DNA from: Platanthera guangdongensis
Lineage: Eukaryota > Streptophyta > Magnoliopsida > Asparagales > Orchidaceae
Length of the DNA stretch: 64,000 nt
Direction: 5' to 3'
Assembly: GCA_039583875.1 (NCBI GenBank)
Contig: CM077150.1
Coordinates: forward strand, 174,849,499 to 174,913,498
Of this stretch, positions 11,191 to 22,125 are shown in pieces. The position numbers and the translations under genes were made by a program. The stretch's first letter is position 1. Each line of letters starts with the position of its first letter. The notes beneath the pieces were generated by a model. That model saw only the letters and a program-made list of their open reading frames with translations, was not told where the DNA came from and ran no database searches.

Positions 11191-11380
11191 AGTGGATCAG
11201 TGCGAAACTTCGTTCCAACAGAATGTAGTCCACAAAACATGGGACACCCCGCGCGGGCTTAGTTTGAGGACAAACTAGCAGCGGAAGCAATGGTGTGCCC
11301 ATGGGAGGAATCACGTGCAATGCTCACCAGTAACAAAGAGTTTTATGTCAATTTACTAAACTTAAGACCATCTTTTGTAG
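11191..11380 (+). other. Element A leader with 3'-splice-site-like end
   Basis: Short untranslated stretch between the primer site and the gag frame. It ends in a branch-point-like TACTAAAC and a T-rich run closing with GTAG at 11380. The gag frame is open from 11381 and closed by the TAG itself just before it, with no in-frame ATG nearby. This would fit a leader intron supplying the start codon from upstream, but a lost ATG is also possible. Confidence 0.4.
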
Positions 11381-12506
11381 GGTGCGATAAATCCTCCCCT
11401 GCCGCAGGGGACACCTCCAGCCCTGAATGTGATTCCACCCCCATCGGCTCCGATCCTGTTGCAGCAGACGGAGCTGGGGCAAACTTTGACGGCCATATTG
11501 GAGGCCTTTAGGGCACAACAGGCTCCGGCTCTTCAGCCGAACCCCGGAGCAAACTGGTTGAGTGCATTCCGGGGCCTTGCCCCACCATCCTACTTGGGTA
11601 TAGAGACAGCAGTGCGCACGAAGGAGTGGTTAGACATTATGTACTAGATGTTGGTGGGAATACAGTGCCCGGTGGACCTGGCAGTATCGTTGGTGGTTTC
11701 TTGTCTGGAGTCGCATGCGAAGAGGTGGTGGAAGTCGGTGATGGGCACCACTTATGCGGGAGTGGAGATCGTGGACATTACTTGGGAGGAGTTTAGGGCC
11801 GCACTACTGGAGCATTTTGTGCCGTAGTCTGCAAGGGATGAATTGGAGGATAGATTCTTGCAGTTGAAGTAAGGGAACAGGACAGTTCTGGAATATCACC
11901 GGGAGTATACTCATTTGGCCCGGTTTGCGGATTCATACAAGCTGGATGACGTGGGTTACACCAAGAGGTTCTACAAGGGCCTCCGTGATGACCTGAGGCA
12001 GGCCCTCTTGTTCGTGTCTGATGGTACCATGGCCAGGATCTTGGAGATGGCCAATAAGCTGGAGTCGGACTAGCTTGCAGTCCGGGGCAGGAAGAGACAT
12101 GGGGATGATGCAGTGCTAGGAGGGAGAAGGGACCCGTAGAGGGGTCGGGTCATGGGAGAGAGAAGGAACGAGGATCAACCCCGCCAGGAGGATAGGCAGG
12201 AACCAAGGGAGCAGGCATTGCTGGCCCCGCAACCGCTACAGAATAGGGAGGTGCCCAGGATAGGGCGGGGACCACCCACACCACAGCGGTGCTATCACTG
12301 CCATCAGCCAGGGCACATTAGGATTAATTGCCCAACGAGGAATGGGGCCATACCTGCTGCACAGGGTGGCCCACCGGCTCACCAGATTAGAGGTGCCAGA
12401 CGTTGTCGCAGACGCAGATTTCAGGGCGGTGAACACTAGTAGGATGGGGAGCAGGTCTATGCTATGGACTTAGCGCAGCCCCGGAACCTGAACAGGGTTA
12501 TTGCAG
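11381..12506 (+). pseudogene. Element A gag
   Basis: One continuous frame recognisable despite about seven stop codons, nearly all TAG/TAA where CAG/CAA is expected. Capsid motifs: KEWLDIMY, AKRWWKSV, ITWEEFRAALLEHFVP, RFYKGLRDDLRQAL. A single CCHC knuckle CYHCHQPGHIRINC lies at about 12293-12334. The frame continues to GEQVYAMDLAQPRNLNRVIAG, where it reaches a splice-donor-like G|GTATGA. The stop pattern suggests long residence in methylated chromatin. Confidence 0.82.
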
Positions 12507-12598
12507 GTATGAGAGTAATTTTTAGTATTGGAAGAATAATTACACAACCTAGGTTAGAAAACTTTAGACCTAAGCTGTTTTTCCTTTAACTAATTTAG
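12507..12598 (+). other. Intron-like insert (92 nt) between gag and protease of element A
   Basis: Begins GTATGA and ends with a pyrimidine-rich run and TAACTAATTTAG. The Gag frame runs into it and ends in TAA near its 3' end. Removing the 92 nt joins VIAG to IVMACDKPARTLFDTGA in frame (phase 1, inside a Gly codon). Elements C and F have inserts of 76 and 78 nt at the same codon and phase. Splicing is inferred from sequence only. Confidence 0.7.
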
Positions 12599-13461
12599 GA
12601 ATAGTGATGGCGTGCGACAAACCTGCCCGTACACTGTTCGACACGGGGGCATCACACAACTTTGTGTCGGAGGATTTCAAGGATCTAGGCCAGATTCGAT
12701 ATTATACGGGAGATGCCAGGAGGGTGCGTCTCCCCAATGGGATGGAGATCCAGTCCACAGAGAAGTGCCTCCTGATGGTTACCATAGACTGATTAACACT
12801 CGAGAACCCAGGGACGATCCTGAAAATGCCGGACTTCGACCTTGTCTTGGGCATGACATGGCTTGTCTGGAACCATGCCCAGATTGACTGCCCGGCGAGG
12901 AGGGTCGTGATGAGACACGACGACACTTATGCAACATTCGAAGGTACTACTCCGGTTTCACGCCGCCTTCTTTCATCTATTCAGGCCGTCAAGGCCCACC
13001 TACATGGAGACGAGGTATATCAGGTGCTGTTCGAGATGACTGAGGAGAAGGACCTAATTGTTAGCATTCCGGTGGTCTGTGACTATGCCGATGTATTTCC
13101 AGAGAAGCTGCCATGACTGCCTCCGCAGAGGGAGAATGACTTTCAGATTCAGTTGGTTCCAGGGGCAAAGCCGGTATCCAAGGCCCCTTATCGGATGGCC
13201 CCAAGGGAGCTGGCAGAATTTCGGACACAGTTGCAGGAGTTGGTGGAAGAAGGATTCATCAGACCGAGTTCCTCGCCATGGGGAGCTCCGGTCCTATTCG
13301 TGAAGAAGAAGGATGGCACCCTTCGCCTGGGCATCGACTATCGAGCACTAAACAGGCTGACCGTCCGAAATACCTATCCGCTCCCAAGGATAGATGAGTT
13401 GTTCGATCAGCTGGAGGGAGCCCATTGTTTCTCGAAGCTGGACTTGAGGTCAGGCTACTAC
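12599..13461 (+). pseudogene. Element A protease and N-terminal reverse transcriptase
   Basis: Protease active site TLFDTGASHNFVS, then LVLGMTWLVWNHAQIDC, then reverse transcriptase blocks [60 protein letters not shown]. It ends abruptly inside that last block because element C is inserted at 13462. Two in-frame TGA codons occur (near 12790 and 13115). The catalytic DD block and everything after it are outside the window or lost. Confidence 0.85.
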
Positions 13462-15748
13462 TGTAACGCCCCGAAACTCAAAGGAGCAAAGGGGGACATT
13501 TTGGGCCAGTTTGAGTTCTGGCTGAAGGCACGCGGCCTGGGACACGGGCGTGTCCCAGGGCATGTTAAGCCTGTGTCGACACTAAGGCGCGAAGTCGACA
13601 CTTTGGTCTCAACATTGTGTCGAGACTGGGCACACGGCCTGCGACACGGGCGTGTCGCAGGGTCGTGTCGACCCGTGTCGACACTTAGCCGCGAAGTCGA
13701 CACTGTGCTGTGATATTGTGTCGAGACATGGCACACGACCTACGACACGGGCGTGTCGTAGGGCGTGTCAGCTTGTGTCGACACTCGTCCCGCGAAGTCG
13801 ACACTTTGGTGTCGACAATGTGTCGAGACATGGCACACGGCCTGCGACACGGGCGTGTCGCAGGGCGTGTCGACCCGTGTCGACACTTAGCCACGAAGTG
13901 TCGAGACCGTGTACACGGCCTGGAGCCCAGGCGTGTCAAGGTGACACGGGTATGGACACGGGCGTGTCCTAGAACCCGTGCAGTGCTCGGGTTGAAAATG
14001 GGGAAAAATCATGGGGTACACGGCCGGCGACACGGCCGTGTCAGGTGGAACACGGGCATGTCAGCTCGAACACGGGCGTGTTCGATACCCGTGTGAGGTT
14101 CCAGGTGATCCGATTTTGACGGCGAATGAGGCACACGGCCCTGGACACGGGTGTGTGCCAGGCCGTGTTCGGTCCAGATTGGGCATTTCAGTCCCGAATC
14201 GAAGCCGTTCATTTCTTTGACTGAAGATCCAACGGCTGGGGGTTGTTCCTGAAGGGATATACCCGGGTTTTGACTTAGAAAACCCTCACTTTTTCTTAAG
14301 TGATCTCTTTCTAAAGTCTTAGAGAGAGAGGAGAGATAAGTGAAGAAGAAGGAGCTAGATCCGCCATTGGAGGAGCTTCGGAGCTCCGAATCGCAAGCCA
14401 ACTCCGGATCCGCGGAGGCAACGCTAGTGCGGTCATTTCCATCCGATTACTTTCCGATGGCGTCAAAGAGGAACGCAAGGGTAACGATCCTCAACTTGAG
14501 CATGAGTCGCTCTCTTTCTTAGCATAGGAAGCCCGCTCTCGCGAGTTTGTGGAGAGTTGGAGGCGTTCCTTCGGGTAGATATGTGAAGTCCCCGTTGTTT
14601 AGAATTCGTATGTGAGAACAGACATAGGCATGATGTGTGAAGCCTACCCGGACAAGTTAGTCTGGATCGGTGATGTTGCATTGCATAAGGCCGGAGAAGA
14701 CTCCGTGCTATTGGTTGTTTTTCGGGTTTTCTACGCGGTAGATTGCAGCAGGGAGCCTTGGGAACTAACCCAAAGGTGCACCCGGAAAACTGGGCGGATA
14801 CGAGATTTTGCCAACTTGGTGGCTTGAAAGCCAACTTGAACATAACCGGGTTATGTATCATGTGATGGAAATGGGACTCAGGAGAAGTTTGACCTGCGCA
14901 TATGGTTTAAATTACCGTTGCGGGCGCATATGGTTTAAATTACCGTTGCGTTGTGAGCACGGGTTAGATGGAACCGTACCCACTCTATGTCGTTCGGATT
15001 AGGGCCGTTGGCATAGATGAGGGTCTTCGGCGGTCTATGGTTTTAATTACCGTGACCCATGCCAGGAAGACAAACTGCTCATTGTTTGGCCGTCCAAAGG
15101 GGATGGTGGTGAGTCGGCAGACTTAGACTGCGTTCACCAAGAATGTGCCCTGAGTGCACGGGGTGTGTGGCCGTTGAGCCTCCGCCTGTGATGAAATGGC
15201 TATATTTACATTGCTCGCTTATGCTAATGAAATGCAGGGAAGGAGCATCGCCGCCCCGAGTTGGGGGCGGGATCGTTATAATTTGGTCAGCATTGCTGAC
15301 CGTTGCCTTGTTTTGCCACCGTGCGGTGGTTTGTTGCTTGCAGGTGCAGCTGGACTAAGCGGTCAATAGCGGGCTAAAGCCCTTTTTGCAAAGCCGGCCC
15401 TCGAAGGCCCGAATGGAAATGTTTATTGCTTTATTCATGTATGACCGGCCTGCGTGCCGTGGTTTGTAAATCATGTAACAGTCAAGTGAAACATTTTGTA
15501 AGGCCTTAAGGCTTGTTTTGAGTATTTTGTAATAACATTCCTATTTTCGTATTAGTGGACATTCATTCTTGTTGCTGGTTTCTTGTTTACAACCTTTATA
15601 AACTGCTTCCGCTAGAATGCTCTGTGTAGGACGTTGAGATTGGTTGAATGGTTTCCATAAGTAACCGCCCGGTCTGTCTGTGGTATATGGCGTCGGGCCC
15701 CGGCCGGACCTACTGCTATATACTATGCGACGGATAGGGGGTGTTACA
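13462..15748 (+). mobile_element. Element C 5' LTR (2,287 bp)
   Basis: Starts TGTAACGCCCCGAAAC and ends GGGGGTGTTACA, immediately before the primer site. The first 700 bp carry the palindrome array, and the 3' part is shared with the LTRs of D, F and the inverted fragments. The flanking 5 bp at the insertion are ACTAC; the other flank cannot be checked because the 3' end is lost. Confidence 0.9.
13536..13864. repeat. Array of four ~102-bp units each centred on a 24-nt palindrome
   Basis: Palindromes at 13536-13559, 13638-13661, 13739-13762 and 13841-13864, spaced 101-102 bp. The core is GACACG-GG-CGTGTC and outer arms differ but remain complementary: CCTGGG/CCCAGG, CCTGCG/CGCAGG, CCTACG/CGTAGG, CCTGCG/CGCAGG. 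Units also share a GTCGACACTT segment. In the 3' LTR (20913-20936) the third unit is CCTGCG/CGCAGG, so both arms changed together. Confidence 0.85.
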
Positions 15749-15751
15749 ATT

Positions 15752-15762
15752 TGGTATCAGAC
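15752..15762 (+). other. Element C primer-binding site
   Basis: TTGGTATCAGA, three bases after the LTR end, matches the complement of the initiator Met tRNA 3' end. Confidence 0.88.
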
Positions 15763-15972
15763 TACTGGTTTTGGTTGGGCTTAAACTGAATTCGTGGGCG
15801 AATTCTTTTTAAGGGGTGGTGAGCACATTGTGTGCGTCATCGTTATAACGGTAAAAGAACCCATGAATGTCCACTTAGGAATGAAAATACTCGTGTTTGA
15901 GGAACCTGCGTGTTCCTATAAATGCTGTTTGCAATTTATTTGGTCGCTTAACGGTGTTTTGTACCACTATAG

Positions 15973-17115
15973 GTGACCCGAAGTGGTGTTGGGCCGTCAG
16001 AACGCCGAGTTTCTGAGGCAAGTAGTGCACCGGATGTTGCTCCTGCAACACCTCTATCGGCTGAGAATATTCGATTGGTGGCTGAAGCGGTGTTGGCCGT
16101 GATTAATGCGCAGCCTGGAAGGCAAACGCAGCAGCCCGCTCCTATGATGGAGCAAGTACCTCTGCAAGAGGCTGAGCCGAGGAGAGTGGAGCAAGTGGTT
16201 GTTGAACCAATAGTGCCAAGGAGGGCAACTGAGAGGCAGCTAAAGCATGTAATGAGCTTTAACCCTCCGCTATTCTCGGGGTTGGGAACCCCATCTCAGG
16301 CTGAAGACTGGCTCTCCAGGGTAAAGAGAGTCATGACAGCGACGGAGACGGAGGAGTGGCAAATGACCACCATCGCTACGCTCCTTCTGGACGGTGAAGC
16401 GAGGATGTGGTGGGAAGGATTGGAGCTGCACTTACTGAGGGGTAGACAACTTGGTGATGTCTCGATGGAGGAGTTCTCGAGATTATTTTTGGCTAGATAC
16501 CTCCCTTCGACGCAGAAGATAGCGTTGGAGAATGAGTTCCTGAAGTTGGTACAGGGTGAGAGGAGCGTGGATGAATATCTCCACGAGTTTACTCGTCTAA
16601 GTCATTATGCTAGCGCCACCATCATGGATGAGGAGCACAAGACTAATCGCTTCTATGAAGGGTTGAGAGACGAGTTGAGGTTGCTACTCTCGGGGCCGAT
16701 GATGCAGGGTTTCTTAACCTTGGTCAATACTGCCCGGTCCTTGGAGAAGGATATGAAGAATGTGCAGCAAAGAAAAGCTTGGGCGAGAAGAAATCTGGGT
16801 TCAAAGTGCCGACAACTTCAAAGTTTGGCTATCAAAGATTCTTTAAGAAGCATAGGACTTCGGGTACAGCTCCTTCTGGTGCTTCTGGGGCGACTACGAG
16901 TCGGACCCCGGGCGTGTGCTTTACATGTGGAAAGACGGGGCATTTCGCCCGTGACTGTTGGAGCGGACGTCCTAAGACCGAGAGGAAGCCGGGAGCTACT
17001 TATGAAGAGAAGGGCAAGGCGGTGGAGTCGACCGCATCCCATTATGCTCCGGCCCAACCAAGGGTCTACAATCTTGGCCAACAGGAGGTCATTAAACAAG
17101 CTGATGTGGTGACAG
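15973..17115 (+). pseudogene. Element C gag
   Basis: The frame opens with GTG at 15973 (VTRSGVGPSERRVSEASSAP) directly after ACTATAG, with an in-frame TAG just upstream and no in-frame ATG until about residue 58. The capsid domain has QAEDWLSRVKRVM, ARMWWEGLEL, MEEFSRLFLARYLPSTQ and RFYEGLRDELRLLL. A frameshift near 16775 moves the frame to the single CCHC knuckle CFTCGKTGHFARDC and the tail RVYNLGQQEVIKQADVVTD. The unspliced frame ends GAT ACG GTT TAA, four codons past the insert boundary. The conserved N-terminus in F argues that the missing ATG is real biology or a shared loss. Confidence 0.85.
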
Positions 17116-17191
17116 ATACGGTTTAATTTATAGCAAGTCAATTTATTTAAATACTTGTTATGCACATGTTACCTTACCACTACTTGTTTAG
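17116..17191 (+). other. Intron-like insert (76 nt) between gag and protease of element C
   Basis: Same position and phase as in A and F. It ends with CTTACC, a T-rich run and TTTAG. The expected GT at the 5' end reads AT (CAG|ATACGG), so this copy's donor looks destroyed. Removal joins VVTG to [17 protein letters not shown] in frame. Confidence 0.65.
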
Positions 17192-18813
17192 GATTTGTAT
17201 TGATTTGTGAAAATCCGGCACGAGCACTCTTAGATACGGGAGCCTCACACTCCTTCTTGTCCGAAGGATTTATATCACGCATCGGAGTCCCTTCTTCGAT
17301 GGCGAAGGATAAGTTGGATGTGTTGTTGCCCAATGGGTGTTCGATGCGAGCGGATAGGATCTGCGATGTTAAAGTTCGTATTGGGGAGCAGGAGTTCGAC
17401 CTGCAGGCGTCTTTACTTCCGTTGGCGGAGTTCGACGTCATTTTTGGCATGGACTGGCTCTCGGAGCAGCAGGCCCATATAGATTGTGGTAGCAAGGAAG
17501 TCAAGCTGGGAGCAAGTCGTGAGACGACTTTTACGGGCTTAAAGGGGTCGAGCAAGACGTTGATGTCTGCTCTTCAGGTGGTGAAGGCGGTTCGTGCTGG
17601 AGCAGAACTGTTCTTTACACTAGTGGAGGTTGCAAAGCCGAAGCCCGCATTGGATTGTATTTCAGTGGTATCGGAATACCCTGATGTGTTCCCCGCAGAT
17701 CTTCCTGGAGCCCCGCCTCAGCGGGAGATAGATTTTACGATCGAGCTAGTGCCAGGTGCAAAGCCTGTGTCACGATCTCCGTATCGGCTAGCGCCTAAGG
17801 AAATGGCGGAGCTGAAAGTTCAACTGCAAGAGTTGTTGGAGCAAGGGTATGTGCGCCCGAGTTCTTTGCCTTGGAGCGCACCGGTCCTCTTTGTTAAGAA
17901 GAAGGACGGAAGCTTGAGGCTTTGTATTGATTATCGGGAGCTAAACAAGCTAACTGAGAAGAACAAGTACCCGATCCCTCGGATTGATGATCTCTTTGAT
18001 CAGTTAGTCGGGTCGACGGTGTACTCGAAGTTGGATCTCAAGGCTGGGTACTATCAGCTGCGGATAAGGGAGAGTGATATCCCGAAGACAGTGTTTAGTA
18101 CGAGGTACGGGCATTATGAGTTTACGGTCATGCCGTTTGGGCTGACGAATGCGCCGTCAGTGTTCATGGATTTGATGAACAGGACGTTCAGGGAGTACTT
18201 GGACCATTTTGTGATCGTCTTCATCGACGATATTTTGGTGTACTCGCAAAGTGAGGAAGATCACTTCAAGCATCTTCATTTGGTGTTGGAGACGCTAAGG
18301 AGAAATCAGTTGTATGCCAAGTTCTCGAAGTGCGAGTTTTGGCTATCCTCAGTGGCGTTCCTCGGGCATATAGTAAGTGGAGAGGGTATTGCTGTGGATC
18401 CGGCGAAGATTGTTGCGATACGGGAGTGGCCTGAGCTTGCTACGGTAGCAGAAGTCCAGAGCTTTTTGGGGCTTGCCGGCTATTATAGGCGCTTCGTAGA
18501 GAACTTCTCGCGGATAGCGTTACCTCTCACTACTTTGACGAAGAAGGAGCATAAGTTCGTTTGGACGCCGGAGTGCACGCGAGATTTTGAGGAACTGAAG
18601 TGTCGGTTGACCACGGCGCCTGTGCTGAGTTCGCCATGTGGAACCGAAGGCTATGAGATATATAGCGATGCTTCGGGCAGTGGTTTGGGTTGCGTGCTAC
18701 TGCAGCACGGAAGCGTGATAGCTTATGGCTCGAGACAGCTAAAAGTGCACGAGAGGAATTATCCGGTCCATGACTTGGAGTTAGCGGCCGTGATTTTTGC
18801 CTTGAAGCTGTAG
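17192..18813 (+). pseudogene. Element C protease, reverse transcriptase and start of RNase H
   Basis: About 540 uninterrupted codons. Protease [12 protein letters not shown] and [16 protein letters not shown]. Reverse transcriptase [62 protein letters not shown], catalytic FIDDILVYS near 18220, [18 protein letters not shown]. RNase H begins with [11 protein letters not shown] and stops at TAG 18811-18813, where F reads LWRHY, so TGG became TAG. This is the best preserved polymerase in the window besides B. Confidence 0.9.
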
Positions 18814-20566
18814 AGACACTATTTGTACGGTGTGAAGATTGATATCTACACCGATCACAAGAGCCTAAAGTATCTAATTGATCAGAAGGATCTGAATATG
18901 CGGCAGCATAGGTGGATGGAGTTCCTGGGGGACTATACATTCAAGATCCACTACGTGCCCGACAAAGGGAATGCGGTTGCGGACGCGTTGAGTCGCCGAG
19001 CCCCAGCTCAAGCCAATTGGCTATCGGTGCATGATGAGCGGTTGGTGCGGGAGTTGGAGGCGTTGGAGATTGTTTGCGTGGATAGACAATCTAGTGTTGA
19101 AGCAGTTCTGAATTGGACTGAAGTCCAATATGACCTGGCTGATCGGATTCGGCAGGCTTTGGATATGGATGCTCATATGAAGCAGTTCATGATAGAGGCT
19201 CTGGATGGGTCAAATTCCCAATTCGTCGTGGAGGACGGATTGCTTTGGAAAGACGGTCGTCTGTGCGTCCCAAGTGTGGGCAATTTACGGGTGGAGTTGT
19301 TGTACGAGGCACACCATACCAAGTACTCGATTCACCCGGGGAGCACGAAGATGTACCGCGATGTAAAGAAACTGTTTTGGTGGCCGGGTTTGAAGAAGGA
19401 TGTTGGCGCTATACGTAGCGAAGTGCCAAACCTGCGCCTTGGTAAAGGCGGAGTGCCAAAAGCCGGGAGGATTTCTTAAGTCCTTTCCTATTCCGGAGTG
19501 GAAATTCGACGACATCTCTATGGACTTTGTGCACGGTTTGCCAAGGTCGCAGAAGGGAAACGACGCCATTTGGGTGGTTGTTGATCGATTAACGAAGGTG
19601 TCGCATTTTATTCCGCATAGGAAGGATGATCCGGTGGAGAAGTGGCAAAGCTTCTATGTGGATAACATAGTACGGCTTCATGGTGTGCCCCGCAGCATCG
19701 TGAGTGACCGAGATGGGCGGTTCACGTCCAATGATTGGAGGCTTGTGCAGCAAATGTTGGGAACAAAGCTGAAGTTTAGCACAGCCTTCCATCCGCAAAC
19801 GGATGGGCAGACCGAGAGGGTCAATAGAACCATGGAAGACATGCTTCGCATGTGTGTCTTGGATTTTGGAAAGCAATAGGAAGACCACCTTTATTTGGTG
19901 GAGTTCGCATACAACAACAGCTACCAAATGAGTATTCAGATGGCGCCTTTCGAGACCCTATACGGTAGAAGATGTCGCACGCCGTTGTCTTGGTTAGAAA
20001 CGGGTGAGTCAAAGTTGTATAAGCGATCGGAAGTGGAGGATGCTACTTCTTTGGTGAGAACCATTCGGGAGAGGTTTCTTATCGCTCAGGACCGGCAAGC
20101 AAAGTACTATAATGCCAAGCACAGGAACGTGGAGTTCGCTGTGGGCGATTATGTATACTTAAAGATCAAGCCGTTCAAGGGTGTCTCGCGGGTGCGACGA
20201 TTGAAAAAGCTAAGCCCGAGGTACCTTGGACCGTTTGAGGTTCTGGAGCGAGTTGGAGAAGCGGCCTATAGGTTGAAGCTTTCAGTGGAGCTTAGTGGTT
20301 TACACGATGTATTCCATATTTCGGTGCTTCGGAAGGCGGTGCAGGAGCCTACGCAAGTGATCGCGGTCGATCAAGTGCCGGTGGAAAGTTGGCTAACGAC
20401 AAAGGTCAAGCCCGTGCGGATTGAAGACTCGGAGGTCAAGCGGCTACGCAATAAAGAGATCAGGATGGTCAAGGTCCGGTGGGACAATTGCGGTCGTGAG
20501 GAGCTCTCTTGGGAGCGAGAGCAGACTATGCTTGACGAATATCCGGAGTTGTTCCGCTCAGGTACA
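18814..20566 (+). pseudogene. Element C RNase H, integrase and chromodomain-like end
   Basis: RNase H continues ([25 protein letters not shown]). The integrase zinc-binding part ([19 protein letters not shown]) meets a frameshift near 19410, then [10 protein letters not shown]. The catalytic triad is SMDFVHG, VSDRDGRFTS and GQTERVNR. A TAG near 19879 (GKQ-stop-EDHL) again replaces an expected TGG. The C-terminus has QMAPFETLYGRRCRTPLSWL, the LSPRYLGPFEVLERVG segment and the chromodomain-like PVRIEDSEVKRLRNKEI, SWEREQ, ending PELFRSG. Confidence 0.88.
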
Positions 20567-20599
20567 AATTTTGGTTTTGTACATGTCTTCCCTTTATGT

Positions 20600-20636
20600 A
20601 ATTTCGTGGGCGAAATTCTTTTAAGAGGGGTAGAGT
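20600..20636 (+). other. Element C 3' signature and polypurine tract
   Basis: ATTTCGTGGGCGAAATTC followed by TTTTAAGAGGGGTAGAGT directly before the 3' LTR. D (23591-23625) and F (40560-40595) have the same arrangement. Confidence 0.8.
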
Positions 20637-21362
20637 TGTAACGCCCCGAAACTCAAAGGAGCAAAGGGGGACATTTTGGGCCAGTTTGAGTTCTGGCTGC
20701 AGGCACACGGCCTGGGACACGGGCGTGTCCCAGGGCGTGTCAAGCCTGTGTCGACACTAAGGCGCGAAGTCGACACTTTGATCTCGACATTGTGTCGAGA
20801 CTGGGCACACGGCCTGCGACACGGGCGTGTCGCAGGGCATGTCGACCCGTGTCGACACTTAGCCGCGAAGTCGACACTGTGCTGTGATATTGTATCGAGA
20901 CATGGCACACGGCCTGCGACACGGGCGTGTCGCAGGGCGTGTCAGCTTGTGTCGACACTCGTCCCGCGAAGTCGACACTTTGGTGTCGACAATGTGTCGA
21001 GACATGGCACACGGCCTGCGACACGGGTGTGTCGCAGGGCGTGTCGACCCGTGTCGACACTTAGTCGCGAAGTGTCGAGACCGTGTACACGGCCTGGAGC
21101 CCAGGCATGTCAAGGTGACACGGGTATGGATATGGGCGTGTCCTAGAACCCGTGCAGTGCTCGGGTTGAAAATGGGGAAAAATCATGGGGTACACGGCCG
21201 GCGACACGGCCGTGTCAGGTGGAACATGGGCGTGTCAGCTCGAACACGGGCGTGTTCTATACCCGTGTGAGGTTCCAGGTGATCCGATTTTGACGGCGAA
21301 TGAGGCACACGGCCTTGGACACGGGCGTGTGCCAGGCCGTGTTCGGTCCAGATTGGGCATTT
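20637..21362 (+). mobile_element. Element C 3' LTR, first 726 bp
   Basis: Matches 13462-14190 closely and contains the same four palindromes. It stops at GGGCATT where an inverted LTR end (TGTAACACCCC) begins. Confidence 0.9.
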
Positions 21363-22125
21363 TGTAACACCCCGATCCGTCGCATGGCATATAACAGAAG
21401 GTCCAGCTGGAACCCGACGCCATATACCACAGACAGTCGGAAGGGTTACTAAATGAATAAATCAAACCAACCAATTAATACTACACGTCCTAAACACAGA
21501 GCATTCTAGCGGAAGATTTTAAAGTTGAAAGAACCCAAAATTAAATCCATCAATATGAATGTCCACAGCTACAACAATAGGAATGAAAACTCAAATACAT
21601 AGAAACGGGTACATGGCCTTATGGCCTTACAAATGTTCACTTCATAAATAGTGTTTTACATACATCGGCTCGCAGGCCGGCCACACATGAAATATATAAA
21701 AAAACAGCTATTCTACGGCCTTCTAGGGCCAGCACAGCAACATGGGCTCCAACCCGCTATTTGGCGCTCGGCTCCGCAGCACCTGCAAGCACATACCACC
21801 GCACGGTGGCAAATAAAGCAACGGTCAGCTAAAAGCCGACCAAATTATAACGACCCCGCCCCTTACTCGGGACGGCGGTGCTCTTTCCCTGCAAAACATT
21901 AGCCCAACAATATATATATATCGCAATTATAATTCGCCACAGGCGTAGGCTCGCACGGCCAAACACCCCGTGCACTCAGGGCACATTCATGGTGAACCCT
22001 GACAAATCAGTGCATTCACCACCATCCCCAGGATGGCAACAACATGTGAGCATTTAGCCTTTCTGACCACCGTCTAAGGCTCCGACTATGCCAACGGCCA
22101 GTCCCCGTCTTCGTCTCTCGCACCG
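21363..22125 (-). mobile_element. Inverted LTR 3' fragment of a C/D-family element
   Basis: Reverse complement of the last ~765 bp of an LTR like D's (24820-25585), starting at its CA terminus and running into the N gap. It was inserted into C's 3' LTR on the - strand. What element it belongs to lies in the gap. Confidence 0.85.

Larger units (their letters stand above)
13462..21362 (+). mobile_element. Element C: Ty3/gypsy chromovirus, 3' LTR truncated
   Basis: Complete 5' LTR, primer site, gag, protease-pol, chromodomain-like end and polypurine tract, then the first 726 bp of the 3' LTR before an inverted fragment interrupts it. It is inserted into element A's reverse transcriptase. The overlapping LTR parts agree at about 97% by eye, with differences mostly transitions. 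Closely related to F and D; more distant from B. Confidence 0.9.

Noticed and set aside
13458..14401. Arg/His/Cys-rich frames in the C LTR
   Set aside because: Caused by the repeated GACACGGGCGTGTC palindromes; open on both strands and not conserved as protein.
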